Shown here: positions 11,569-24,012 of the stretch, in pieces
Layout: every line of letters starts with the position of its first letter
How positions within the stretch are numbered: the first letter of the stretch is position 1
From: Craterostigma plantagineum
Lineage: Eukaryota > Streptophyta > Magnoliopsida > Lamiales > Linderniaceae
NCBI GenBank assembly: GCA_027422505.1
Contig: JAPQWV010000664.1
Coordinates: 124,001 to 188,000 of the forward strand
Length of the DNA: 64,000 nt
Direction: 5' to 3'
Translations under genes and position numbers: made by a program
Notes under the pieces: model-generated
The model's database searches: none
Seen by the model: only the letters and a program-made list of their open reading frames with translations
What the model was told of the DNA's origin: nothing

Positions 11569-14500
11569 CAGGTGATATCAGTAAGTTTGTGTCGGTGAAA
11601 GCGTATGACGGAGGATATGTCTCTTACGCCGACAACACAAAAGCGAAGGTTATAGGTGTTGGAACTGTCGGTAACACTTTACATACTACTATAGATGACG
11701 TATGGTTAGTTAAGAATCTAGAACATAATCTCATTAGTATTAGTCAACTATGTGATAAAGGTCATACGGTCACGTTTGAAAACGATAAGTGCATTGTTAG
11801 AAATGAAAATAAGGTATTGTTTAGTGCATCTAGGGATAGAAATATTTACTGTATTACTCTGGATGATATTACTGACCAGAATGTCAAGTGTTTAGCAGTG
11901 ACACAGGATAACACCTGGATATGGCACAGACGCTTAGGACATGCCAATATGGAACTACTGTCTCACCTGACGAGTAATGCACTGGTACGAGGTATTCCCG
12001 ACATAAAGTTCGTCAAGGACAAAACATGCAAGGCGTGCCAAATGGGCAAGCAGACCAAGACATCGTTCAAAGCAAAGAATGTGATATCCACATCCAGACC
12101 TCTGGAACTGCTACATTTCGACCTTTTTGGCCCTGTTCAGACGATGTCTCTGCGAGGTAAAAGATATGCCTTTGTCATCGTTGATGATTACTCTAGGTAT
12201 ACATGGGTGATATTCCTTGCACATAAGAATGAGGCATTAGATAACTTTGCGTCGCTAGTAAAGAGACTTGAAAATGAAAAAGAAACCAACTTATGTAGGA
12301 TACGAAGTGATAACGGGCTGGAATTTGATAGTAAGTCGTTTGCATCATTCTGTGATCAGTATGGATATAGTCATAATTTCTCTGCTCCTATAACCCCCCA
12401 ACAGAACGGTGTTGTTGAACGTAAAAACAGGGTATTACAGGAAATGGCTAGATCTATGTTACATGAGTATGATATTCCTAAACAGTTCTGGGCGGAAGCC
12501 GTTAGTACAGCTTGTTACGTGTCTAACCGTATCTTCCTTAGGCCGATATTAAAGAAGACATCTTATGAAATCTGGCATGGTAGAACTCCAAATATAGGTT
12601 ACTTTCATGTGTTCGGATGTAAATGTTTTATCTTGAACGATAGAGATAAGAGAGGAAAATTTGACTCTAAGGTTGATGAAGGGATATTCCTTGGTTACAG
12701 TCTTACGTCTAAGGCATATCGTGTTTACAATAAAAGAAAGCTGACTGTTCAGGAATCCATACATGTTACCTTTGATGAGATGCCTAACACAGATGCTACT
12801 GATGAGGAAGGTATAGATTTGCCTTGTGCAGAATTGCAGGATATCAAAGACAGTGAGGAAGATATTCCTAAAGATGAAAATGCTGAAACAGTGGAACCAG
12901 AAGCTGGAGAGCTGCAACCTAGAAAATGGAAACATGCTTCTAGTCATCCAACAGATCAAGTGATAGGAAATATCAGATCAGGAATCAAAACTCGAGCAAC
13001 TGTACGAAATCAAGATACGGAGGAATCTCATGATGTAGTGCTCTCACTGATGGAACCAAAGACAGTCCATGAAGCCCTGGAAGATATATCGTGGGTCTCT
13101 GCCATGGAAGATGAGTTATCTCAGTTCGAAAAGAGCGAAGTGTGGACACTCGTAAAACGACCAGACGATAAATCCATCATAGGAACCAAATGGGTCTTCC
13201 TCAACAAACTCGACGAACACGGTAATGTCACAAGAAACAAAGTGAGGTTAGTTGCAAAAGGTTATTCCCAGGAGGAAGGTATTGATTTCGATGAAACTTT
13301 TGCACCGGTAGCTAGACTAGAATCTATACGTGTCTTACTTACATATGCATGCTTTAAACGTTTTAAACTTTTTCAAATGGACGTAAAAAGTGCATTTTTA
13401 AATGGTTTTATAAATGAGGAGGTTTATGTAGAACAACCACCGGGCTTTGCTAAGGAAGACTTTCCAAATCATGTTTTTAAATTAAATAAAGCATTATATG
13501 GTTTAAAGCAGGCTCCGAAAGGCATGGTATGAAAGGCTAAGTAAGTTTCTGATTGACATAGGATTTTCGACTGGAACTATTGATAACACGCTGTTTATTA
13601 AGTATGAAGGTGATCACATGATACTGGTCCAAATTTACGTTGACGATATCATATTTGGAAGTACTAATATCATTCTCTGTGAGGAATTTTCTAAGTCTAT
13701 GCAGAAGGAATTTGAGATGAGCTTAATGGGTGAGCTGAACTACTTCATCGGGTTGCAAATAAAGCAGCTTGACAATGGAACCTTCGTATCCCAGACGAAA
13801 TACAACAGGGAATTGCTGACAAAATTCGGGATGAGTGATTCCAAAGCAATTTCCACCCCTATGCATCAGACCACCAAAATAGACATTGATGAATCAGGTA
13901 CACCGGTTGATCAAACACAATATCGAGGTATGATTGGAAGCCTTCTCTACTTAACTGCTAGTCGCCCTGATATCATGTTTTCTGTTGGTATGTGTTCGAG
14001 ATATCAGTCTGACCCTAGGGAATCTCACTTGACCGCAGTTAAGCGGATACTTAGATATATCAAGGGTACTGTCAATTTTGGTCTGTGGTACTCTTATACG
14101 GATTACTTCCCATTAATGGGATATTCCGACGCCGACTATGCTGGCTGTAGGGAAGATAGGAAAAGTACCAGTGGAACTTGCCAATTACTTGGGAATTCCT
14201 TGGTAACTTGGTCTAGTAGAAAGCAAAATGCTGTCGCCCCCTCTCCACAACCGAAGCTGAATATATGGCCTTAGGAAATTGTTGTCAACAAGTTCTTTGG
14301 ATGAAACAAACCCTTAGTGATTTCGGGTTAAGTTATGACAATATCCCTATTCTGTGTGATAGCACTAGTGCCATTAGCATTACTAAGAATCCCGTGCATC
14401 ATTCTCGTACTAAGCATATAGAGGTTAAACATCATTTCATACGAGACCATGTTCAGAAGGGGAATATCAGTGTGGAATTCGTAGGAACAAATGATCAGCT

Positions 14501-14600
14501 TGCTGATATCTTCACGAAACCCCTAATTGAGGCAAGATTCTGCGACATCCGTGATCGATTGGGAATCATCGAGCTAAATAAGGTTAGTAAATCTGCCTAA
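11496..14600 (+). pseudogene. pol region (PR-IN-RT-RH) of the Sirevirus-like element, frameshifted
   Basis: Frame A (11496-13532) holds the aspartic protease (LDSGCSHHM near 11550), GAG-pre-integrase (WHRRLGHAN near 11923), integrase (SDNGLEFDS near 12309, [11 protein letters not shown] near 12400) and the first half of reverse transcriptase ([20 protein letters not shown]). The frame changes near 13515-13525. Frame B (13618-14274) carries the RT catalytic YVDDIIFGSTN and the first RNase H block (YSDADYAGCRED). It changes again near 14236, beside a run of C residues, into 14265-14600 (RNase H end and ADIFTKPL). A further frame change separates gag from protease. At least three frame breaks plus the gag stops mean this copy cannot make its own polyprotein; it could only move using another copy's proteins. 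Confidence 0.9.
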
Positions 14601-14603
14601 TTA

Positions 14604-16613
14604 TGCTATTTGCTCTAGATCATTCTATTTTAGGTAGAAATTCGTAGTTATCTTAATCTAGGACATTCTTTCGGCCGTCGACTATTTTCGGATCTTATTG
14701 TCCATATCATTAAGTGTCACTTTAGTATTTTAGGAAAAGATTCACAGTGTTGTTCTTTTAGTCACCAATGCCATTTTAGGAATCTTGAATCTCCAAATCT
14801 CACCTTAGGATGTGACTGCGACACTTTAGGAAGAACTTCATAGAGATATCATTCCAGCCGCGCAGTTATTTTAGGAATTTCGGATCCTTTAGATCTTATC
14901 TTAAAGTGTGATTATTTTTGGAAGATATCCGTAGATCTCTTTTCAGTCGCTAAGTCCTATCCAGGGTATTTACCTTCCCTGGATTGTTCCAGTAGGAAAT
15001 AACGTAGTACTTATCATTTCATTAAGCATTTCAGCAAAGATCAACTCACTATATATGATCAGATGGTTGTATCTATCCTGCTGGCATATCTCGGTGATAG
15101 TGCTCTTAGAGTTATTTCAGGGAATTTGGATCCTTCTTATTCAGCTCTAATCAATCTTTTTCTTATTTATGAGATTCCGTCCATTCACTCTGAGATCCCT
15201 GGCGCACTGATTGACAGTTTTCACTTTCTTTTTGAAATCCAAAATTCGGTTTGAAAATCATATCTTCTTAATTCTATTTACGCCAAGTTTATCCTATCTC
15301 ATCTTTGGAAAACTATATCTCTTGGATAATTGTCCATTTTTTTTAAATAAGATCACTCGATACTTCTTCCTTCCTTACCTCAAAATTCGAACTTCACGGT
15401 TTCTCTTCTCGAAAATCATCTAAGGTATACTCCATCTTTAAAGATTTCTGATAAGATGACAGGGAGCTGAACAAATCCGTTATATCAGCCAGATCTAATG
15501 TAATTTCAGCCTTGAGGACGTCTTCTGATAAGTTATTCCTTCCTTCATTCTCATTCTTCTTAGTTACTTTGCGCTAAGTTTTCAGCCTTCAAGCCTTAGT
15601 GTATCCCTTTTTGATGCTGAAGGGGGAGAAATCTGAGTAATTAATGATATAAGGGGTCTAATAACTGTCATTGATATTCGAAATGATTTGTGTGCGATAT
15701 TCTTTTTATGCGCCTATTATATCTTAGTGCTTATGTGTGATGACTGAATTTGCATGATATTCTTTTTATGCGCCTATGATATATCTTAGTGCTTATGTGT
15801 GACGACTGAATTTGCATGAAAATATCTGCAAGTGGAGCATAATTGTGTGTGAATTCTGATTTTTGCCTATATGATATCTATCTATGCTATAAGTGGAACC
15901 TTGAATTTATTCTCTGGACAGTTGGAATAACCTCATTCAGACAGAGGAGCAAACTAATGTAGCTTGGCAAAATTTCTGAACTTCACTAATATGTATGCTC
16001 TGATGCATGAACGCTTTACATGGAACATCTGCATAAATGATATGGAATATGTGCAATCACGAATAGAATAGCTGCACTTTTGATATATCTGTGACGCCTT
16101 TATGCGATGCTTGATATCTTGCTCTGATCTTAGGATATATCTGTGATGCTTTTATACAGCGATGCGTGATCTTATGCTCTGTTACAGTGATGATCTGATA
16201 CTTATCTGCGCTAATTAACGTTTGTGAGATTTCTTGATAAGTGCTAAGTGTCTGCTGCGATGATTATGTGATTGCTTGAATCATGCTTGGAAAATGCGCA
16301 CTTAGGCAGGGGGAGCACACTCACGGGTAATTTCAAAATTCTGCACTCATGATATAACCTTGAAAATGACACGATATATCCGCACTTAGACAGGGGGAGC
16401 AAAATTAGTCCAAGATATATCTTAGCATGTCATAGAGATAACTGCACTTAGGCAGGGGGAGCAAATATGTATCATATGCGATTAGGAAATATCATATGCT
16501 CTGCCTTGTGATTATGGAACACTTAGACATATGTGATAGGACTTGCATTATCGAATATGCTTACTTGCTTCCGTGCTGCATCAATTACATGTCATCATCA
16601 AAAAGGGGGAGAA
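14604..16613 (+). other. Non-coding zone between pol and 3' LTR with repeated polypurine tracts
   Basis: This 2-kb stretch has no family-level protein; the two small ORFs at 15063-15423 look like chance. It has TTTTAGGA-type recurrences at 14630-14900 and a tandem duplication of about 60 bp at 15696-15821. Purine tracts of the form AGGGGGAGMA occur at about 15620-15631, 16307-16318, 16391-16404, 16453-16464 and 16601-16613. The last, AAAAGGGGGAGAA, abuts the 3' LTR and is the working PPT. Repeated PPT-like tracts here are a described feature of Sireviruses. Confidence 0.75.
15696..15821 (+). repeat. Tandem duplication of about 60 bp inside the element
   Basis: Two adjacent copies begin GATATTCTTTTTATGCGCCT at 15696 and 15756. 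The second has a 2-bp TA insertion and one substitution (TGATGACTGA versus TGACGACTGA). Confidence 0.85.
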
Positions 16614-18271
16614 TGTTGACCTTTTTGGTCCGTATATGTTAGAGAGTTTTGATGAACGATGTAATTGTAATGACATTAGGTCTATAAAATAAGCAATTCG
16701 ATTTGGGACAAATAAAATGTCTAAGTTCATGATAATATTCAACCATGCATTGTTTATGAGCTATAAAATCGATTAAGTGTTGAATATTTGAATTGCGTGT
16801 GATTCTGTGATGATTTGATGGAACTAGGTGATCGCATGTTATAGACAGTCCATGAGATAGGATATATCGTATTGTGCTATATATGGAAATAATGCATGAG
16901 ATATCCTACTGAGCTATATATGGAAAATATGCTGTTTATATATGGAAAGTGATATATCCGTTGATACTAGTTTATTCCTGGACGAAAATCACTTATGCGA
17001 TTCTTTGCATGCTTTACACTGAATTTAATGTGCAATATTAAATTGATATCTTTCCTTGTGTTGATTGGAATATTATATTTAGGAAAGATGTGATTTGATT
17101 GATTTTTTGGATAAGGTGTTATATGATATAAACGGATGTGATCTCTGAAATAAGGAAAGGTTGACCATGATTGATAAATAGTATTAAGTATTCTCTGATC
17201 TGATTTGTGTGCTAAACATGGTAATTATACTATGAATCATACATGGAAAACGTGCTGATGTGTTATACTTGGAAAGTAAATCTGGATTGATTCGTTACTA
17301 GAAACTGACAGCAGGGAATCACTTATGGAAAGTCCTGAAATGGAAAATATATGCGAAATGGTTGAATGAGCTTGAGAACGAAATAAGTCTTGATATGGAA
17401 AATAATTATGCTTTAAATGTGCTATATGACCGTTGTGATGAGTTATTAAGAGCATGATTTATATGGTATGATTGCATGGATACTATGCTTGATTAGGTAA
17501 TTATTGTTTGATATGATTTTCCATGTGAAGTGCTATTTGAGAAGGATTATATATGAGCTGCACTTCATACTTTCGATGAACTAAGAATTTGCGAATATAA
17601 GTCTACGAGAGATTCTTGAGCAGAAACATACTGAGAAATTCCTGAGTTTCCACTTGTGATAGCTTTCTGCCCACCTGAGCGTTAACCGGCATATCCATCA
17701 CTGATCGAGTGATTTATCCGATATTACATCAACTTGCCATATATTCTGTCTACGGACGTGTTGTCTTCGGACGTGAGCAATACCAAGGAGGCAAGGTCAA
17801 CGTTTACGCACACGTGAAGGGAAGGACAAGTCCGGGGGCCCTTCGGTAGCGAGCTGTGTCTGTCGGGATCAAGGAGATTCCAAGGAACGAAACTCGGCGT
17901 GTGGTAACCTAGTTGTAGCTAGTGTTTGACTTGTTTCGGTTGTGTATTGGGCTAACCAATCAGTTTTGTATCCAGCTACGGTGCATTATAGTGATTGGTT
18001 AAACTCTTGGGAAGCAAATCCCAAGGAGAGGAGTAAACCCCAGTTGGGGATATAACCTCTATAAAAATCCTGTCTCTCATTTACGTTTCAGTTATTTCGT
18101 TATCACTGTGAGACAGACCCGACGCACATCCGACGTTACTAGGATATATCAGGCATACTCGTCACAAAAATCAGTAGGCATACCTAAGTCACCATACTTA
18201 GCATTTGTGAAAAGAAGCATAAAATTTTATAAGCCTAATTCACCCCCCTCTTAGGCACATTTATATCTTCA
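16614..18271 (+). repeat. 3' LTR of the Sirevirus-like element
   Basis: 1658 bp, TG...CA, immediately after the polypurine tract. It is almost identical to 8002-9664. Its promoter elements (CCAAT near 17955, TATAAAA near 18063) point toward the galactinol synthase gene, whose start codon is 1.4 kb downstream. Confidence 0.93.
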
Positions 18272-19676
18272 TCTTCGGTAACTTGAAATTTATCTTGCTT
18301 TTCACCAATAGGCAATAGGCTTAATTAAAAGACTTGGGAAGTTTGGCAGCTTGGTTTTTCCTTCTTTGACCAGAAACACTAGCAGCTTTTGTTAATTCTT
18401 CCCATGTAAAAGAAATAATTCCATCTACCTATACTTTTTAATGAAAGAAACGCTTGTGTATCATAGGGTTTTAGTTCAAGCCCAATTCTTTGTGGCCTAA
18501 TGGGTTTTGTAACAATTTTACCGAGTTTATAACATTATCAATATATTCAAATTTTCATCCGATGTGAGTTTTGGGCTTATCCCAAGATCGAATCCAACTA
18601 ACTTTTTTTTCCATATTTCATGGATAAGCTGTCAACTCAATATCTAATCTCACGTCGTGACTCATCAATTGAAGGATTCCAAGTTCACACGATAAATTGT
18701 TGTTTATTGATTTGATCTCTTTTGGATAATAAAGTAGAAGAAAAAGAAAAGGTATGGGATAGCATAGCATCTAATGGAAAATACCCATAAACATGTGGGA
18801 TTTAATGAAGGGTGGCCACCGATCTACTGATGACTCCATTTATTTGCAGTAATCTCTCTTCTGATTCAAATTTAATAATATTTTTTACGGTCAATTTTGG
18901 CCGCCGACTATATGAAAAATATTGCGTTGGCTCATTCAACAGATGACATGTGGCGTCTCCATATATCATGGGATGATGTGGGACCCACGAGCCGAGGGCA
19001 TTAATAGCAAAGTAGGAGGAGTACACTTGTTATGCAATGACACGTATTTCTCGTCTTAATTATTAAATTAACCTTCGGATAACGTTTTAATACGGAAAAC
19101 TATTAGATTTTCTCTTAAAATCCTTCATTAATATATAATATTAGAATTTTTTCACCGTCAAACTAGTAATACTGACTTTAATTTATTCAAGAAAGGTTCT
19201 TTTAGATAATTCGTATCAATATCAACCGCCAATCTTATCTTCACGAAGGTTCCCAACAGCTGCGATGCACCGTCCGATCGTGATCGTATGGCTTAGATTC
19301 ATTCCCCAATAAAAGTAAATTCACCAAATTACTTCATCTTTCTTGACGGAGTCATTAAACCCCCATGAGATCAGACACGTCAACCTAGATACGACGTCGT
19401 TTTCGGACTTTACAACTACCTAATTTCAGTCACAAAGCCAAACCCTCCATCTCTCTCTCACACACAGAGTAAAACTATGTCACTTTCGATGCAACATATC
19501 TCTTAATTCACATTATTTTTATACGATTTAATCTTCGTATTTCTCCTCCCCCAAATTCTATATAAACCACACAAGCGATTCCCATTCTCCAAATTCTCAA
19601 AACAGAGCTTTCATACACAAAACAATAATCAAAGCTTAAAAAACGAATCTTTTTAAGAATAGTGGTACCTGAGATC
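18272..19676 (+). promoter_or_regulatory. Galactinol synthase upstream region and promoter
   Basis: No gene in 1.4 kb. A TATA box, TATATAAA, lies at 19559-19566, about 110 bp before the ATG. Stress-type motifs upstream include CCGAC (DRE/CRT core) at 18904-18908, ACACGT at about 19375-19380, and GACGTC (bZIP C-box type) at 19393-19398. GolS genes are commonly induced by cold, drought and heat, so these motifs fit, but short motifs also occur by chance. Confidence 0.55.
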
Positions 19677-20831
19677 ATGAAATCCACCAACCTCAACGGC
19701 GCCGGGCAGCTAGCGAAAGCGGGCAGCCTGCCCAGCCGTGCCTACGTCACCTTCTTAGCCGGCGCCGGCGACTACGTAAAGGGAGTGATCGGTCTAGCCA
19801 AAGGTCTGAGGAAATCCAACACCATCTACCCGCTGGTCGTGGCCGTTCTCCCCGACGTCCCCGCCGAGCACCGCCGCATGCTGGTGGCGCAGGGCTGCAT
19901 CGTCCGTGAGATCGAGCCCGTCTACCCGCCGGAAAACCAGACCCAGTTCGCCATGGCGTATTACGTCATCAACTACTCCAAGCTTCGAATCTGGGAGGTA
20001 AATAGTATTAAAATGTCCGACACGATCTTCGCAAGAATTCACTCGTTGATCGATTTACTGAAAGATTCTTTTTTTTTTCTGGGCGGTGCAGTTCGTGGAG
20101 TACAGTAAGATGATATACTTGGACGGAGACATACAAGTCTACGACAACATAGATCACTTGTTCGATCTTCCAAACGGTCATTTCTACGCCGTCATGGATT
20201 GCTTCTGTGAGAAAACGTGGAGCCATACGCCGCAGTATAAGATCGGCTACTGTCAGCAAAGCCCGAATAATGTCCGTTGGCCCGAAGAATTGGGCCCGAA
20301 ACCACCGCTCTACTTCAACGCCGGCATGTTCGTGTACGAACCGAGTTTGCCTACGTACCACGATCTCTTACACACTCTCAAGATCACCCCTCCCACTCCA
20401 TTTGCCGAGCAGGTAATAAATTCAAATCTACGGAGTTATTACGTTTTGGATAATGGTTGGTCGCGCCATAAAGTTATGATTTTTTTTTTTTTCAGGATTT
20501 CTTGAATATGTTCTTCAAGGACATTTACAGGCCAATACCCAACAACTACAACTTGGTTTTGGCGATGCTATGGCGCCACCGTGAAAACGTGAAGCTCGAG
20601 GAGGTGAAGGTGGTGCACTACTGTGCGGCGGGTTCCAAGCCGTGGAGGTACACCGGCGAGGAAGAGAATATGCAGAGAGAAGATATCAAGGAGTTGGTCA
20701 AGAAATGGTGGGATATTTACGACGACGTGACGTTGGATTACGGCGGCGCAGCCGTTGACGGAGTTGGGATCACGGCGGCGGTCACGGAGGCCGGCGTGGT
20801 TCACTTCGCCGCCGCCCCATCTGCTGCTTGA
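19677..20831 (+). CDS. GolS: Galactinol synthase
   Basis: Three exons, 19677-19997, 20092-20412 and 20496-20831, encode about 325 residues, normal for the family. I chose ATG 19677 because the open frame upstream offers only GTG. The protein is a GT8 glycosyltransferase with the nucleotide-sugar/Mn-binding LDGDIQVYDN at the start of exon 2 and the substrate-pocket run FNAGMFVYEPS. It ends in APSAA, the C-terminal pentapeptide diagnostic of galactinol synthases. It transfers galactose from UDP-galactose to myo-inositol to make galactinol, the donor for raffinose-family oligosaccharides used in stress protection and phloem transport; it acts in the cytosol. Both introns are about 90 bp with long T tracts before the acceptors. 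CSP41b follows convergently, as recalled for At1g09350/At1g09340. Confidence 0.96.
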
Positions 20832-22083
20832 GGTTTTGATGATGATGACGTTGGTATCTTCGAGGAGATGTGATGATGACGCATATTATATGTATAAACA
20901 TCTTTTTTTTTTCTTTTTCGGCTTTGTGTCGTAAAGAGTGCTTGGTCAGTGTAATTACTAGATGGGCTTTTGATGTATTAGGAGAGAAAGCTCAATCACC
21001 AGAAAAAGTGCTTTGTAAACTTTATGGTTTGTTTCGGATTTTAAGGTTGTTAAATAAATTATACCTTTGTGAATATGTTTTGGAAATACCCTAATATAAG
21101 TAAATTGTACTTATATATAGATAACTTTGGAATTTTGATGCAAACATGCAATGATTAAAACTTGGCTTTGAATAATTAAGGGAATGGTATCAAAATTCTA
21201 AATCGAGGGAATATAATATTCAAGGCAAAACACTAGAATTAATTAAGGGTATGCTATCAATATGAATAATAGGATTCGGAAAGGACGCGTCGAGATGAAA
21301 TAAAGTTGTCATAGCTTTTGCCATTATAGTACTGTTTCTCATCCTAAAAATCAGTTGTTGGGTAAACTCATTTGTCAAACAAAAGTTCGAATGTGCTGAT
21401 TGAAAACTTGAGACATGTGGCGTCATCGAAAGTAGTTTTTAAGTAAAAATGATGAGCATGATAAACAGCCATCTGTATCTCTTTAGATAAATAGACCATC
21501 TCCTCATGTTAGTAAATTTTTGGCTTCCTATACCATTAATAACTTTTTAGACAATTAATAATTTACATATTGAGACAAAGGATTTCTGTTGTAGACGTGT
21601 AGCTATGTGATCGATTCGCTTGTTTAGCTATAAAGTCGGAACGCGTTCTATTCTACCACAAGCTTTCAATTCAACGGTGTAACACCTATCAGAGTAACGG
21701 TCGTGTTAGTTTGGTCGGCGACAGTTGCCCCAATTTCCAACTGTCAAGTGCCATGCCAACGTCTCCTTGAATTATTTATTTATTGAAAAACAAAGTCTTG
21801 ATCCTTTATTATCCGCAAATCTATTCTATAGCACCGTCCAACAATTAATGCACTACTTTCCGACTCTACAAGCAACCACTTTCTTAGATTTAATCTAAAA
21901 TTAAAAAAAATATTATACTACTGTATCCGAGCCCAGAAACAAAGTTAAGTCGGCATAAATGATAAATATGACAACAGCCCCTCTTTGAAAGGCCTAAAAC
22001 ATAGTTTCTTTAGACCAAGACATAGGCCCAATAATATACAAACGATGAACATCATAATGAATTGCTTAGCTTAGCCTAAAATT
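20832..22083. other. Convergent intergenic region, GolS / CSP41b
   Basis: Holds the 3' UTRs of the two convergent genes. It is AT-rich, and the short ORFs at 20870-21094 and 21220-21426 resemble nothing I know. No repeats or RNA genes were recognised. Confidence 0.5.
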
Positions 22084-24012
22084 TCAGTTCTGAAGAACAA
22101 GTTTCTTGCTAAGAATAATGTCATCTGTCTCAAAATCTGCTGCTTTCCTGAAAGTTCCCCTACCAAAGTCAAGGTTGTAAGAATCCGTGAGTCCCTCGAC
22201 CAAGTCGAACTCAGGTATCAACCCGAGTAAACTCTTTGCCTTCTCAACCGAAGTGAAGAAATGCTGCATTTATAACGTAAACATCAATGAGCTCGGCTAT
22301 CTTATCTGAAACTCAATACTACGGAGAAGAAGAAGAGAAAAATCAAGTGTTCACCTGATCGCGGAAGGGGAAAGCTTTCTTTTTACCAAAATCAAACTCC
22401 TTTGGATTGTAATGAATGAGCTCGGGTTCAGGGAATCCACCAGCCTAAATAAGCACAGCATTGAAAAACAGTTCGATAAATACAGAATGCGTGAAGAGAG
22501 AGAGCTTACGATTGAAATTACCTTAGCACAAGCCTTCGCCAATCCATCGAAAGTGACGTACTTCTCTCCCGAGATGTTGAACACTTCTCTGCTCGCCTTC
22601 TCGTTACCAAGAACTTGCAAGAAAGCCGTGGCCAGATCCTAAAAAGATGCCATTTTTAGTCCTTGGACAGAAACTTTATGCCAGAAAATTGATCCTTATT
22701 TTATGGGGTGTTTCATGATTGTAATCACCTTTACATGACCAAGTTGTGTCACTTGCATTCCCGAGTTTGGAATGGGAATGGGACGACCAGCTTTTAAGCG
22801 GTGGAAGAACCATTCTTCGACGGGATTATAGTTCAACGGTCCATAGATGTAGACGGGTCTCAGAGATGTCCAATTCACACCACTTTTCTGTAATAAGCTC
22901 TCTGTTTCGAGCTTGCCCTTGTGTCTGCTCTTCGGATCAACTGCATCAGTCTGAAACAATGACGTAATGAGCAAATGGTTGGTTTGTCAGATGAAGTGTG
23001 GGGATAATATGATCACCTCAAAGTGTGGTAGGTAGTCTGATTTCAAGTAAACTCCAGCGGAAGAACAGTATATGTACCTGACAAGGGAATCAATTCAACA
23101 AATGTAGTGCGACACAGCAGAAGGAAAATGTTGCCAAGAAAACTTACTGTTCGAGCTTTGGTAAAGCTTCCAAGATGGGTTCGACTTCAACTGCTTCGCG
23201 GCCTGAAGATAGAATCAAACATTGAAGAAGAATGTCAATTTATGAGAGCGAGCAAGAGATAGGAATTAGGAGCTGAAGCCCGCAAGAGGAAACGCACCGT
23301 TGATGTCGTAGACGACATCGAATCCTTCTGCTGAAAGACTGCTCTTTACAAATTCCGAGTCTTTTCTGTCTCCCTTCAGGTGCAAAATCTACAAAAAGAA
23401 AGTCGTTTTTGTTTGCTTCGACGTGCACTGCACAAGAGATTACAATGTCTCCCGAGACAAGATCATATAACTAAAACTAACACCTTTGAGGAAAAATCAG
23501 CAAAATCTGCATCAGATTCACCGGGCAACTGCTGAGCAATGGGTGCTTTTCCTCTTGTGAACAGAGTAACCTACACTCACACACAAAAAACACGCATACA
23601 ATTCAAGCAGTTTTACAGCCATTAAACATTCAATCTTGGAAGAAAAAATATGAACCTGATGTCCTTCTTTCACGAGCATTCTGGACAGAAACACGCCGAT
23701 AAATCGAGTCCCACCCATTATAAGAATCTTCTTCTCACTTGATGCGCTTACGCTTAAAGCTGCTGCCTTTCTCGACTGCCATGGTTTCCTCTTAAACTGC
23801 ACGGCAGTAGGCAATACATATAAGACACACAACCTTAACAGACACCTACATGCACCCACGTATACAATATGTATGTGTAGAGATAGAGCGAGAAAGAGAG
23901 AGACCTGCACTGAAGCAGTAAGCTTGGCACCATTGAAGTCAGAGAGTAAGGAAGAGAGAAAAATGGTGGAAGAGGGCTGTTTGTGGTGGATCACCATGGT
24001 AGTACTTGCCAT
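22084..24012 (-). CDS. CSP41B: Chloroplast stem-loop binding protein CSP41b
   Basis: Ten exons (descending): 24012-23905, 23796-23656, 23570-23484, 23388-23298, 23202-23148, 23077-23017, 22950-22729, 22638-22522, 22444-22355, 22263-22084. They join in frame to about 383 residues. The first ~55 residues are a Ser-rich plastid transit peptide. An atypical short-chain dehydrogenase/epimerase fold follows, with the dinucleotide-binding loop GGTRFIG at about 64-70, a YIYCSSAGVY segment, and the conserved tail FTSVEKAKSLLGLIPEFDL. CSP41a/b bind and stabilise plastid mRNAs and rRNA precursors in stroma and nucleoid particles. They carry an enzyme-like fold but act as RNA-binding/endonuclease proteins. 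No breaks seen. It is divergent from importin alpha and convergent with GolS. Confidence 0.95.

Larger units (their letters stand above)
8002..18271 (+). mobile_element. Ty1/Copia LTR retrotransposon, Sirevirus-like, 10.3 kb
   Basis: A full-length element: 5' LTR 8002-9664, primer-binding site, gag-pol 9724-14600, a 2-kb non-coding zone with repeated polypurine tracts, and 3' LTR 16614-18271. The flanks are TCTTA (7997-8001) and TCTTC (18272-18276), a 5-bp target duplication with one mismatch. Domain order is gag, protease, integrase, reverse transcriptase, RNase H, which is Copia. The long LTRs, the long gag with two zinc knuckles and a coiled-coil-like stretch, and the multiple PPT-like tracts before the 3' LTR fit the Sirevirus (SIRE/Maximus) lineage. 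The LTRs differ at only about a dozen positions by eye, so the insertion is recent, yet several stops and frameshifts interrupt the coding region. Confidence 0.93.

Noticed and set aside
15063..15423. Env-like or extra ORF after pol in the Sirevirus-like element
   Set aside because: Two short overlapping frames with no recognisable domain, signal peptide or coiled coil; coding potential is unconvincing.
19662..19676. Galactinol synthase start five codons further upstream
   Set aside because: The codon at 19662 is GTG; the first ATG in frame is 19677, which gives the usual N-terminus.
20870..21094. Small ORF downstream of galactinol synthase
   Set aside because: It lies within the expected 3' UTR, with no family resemblance.
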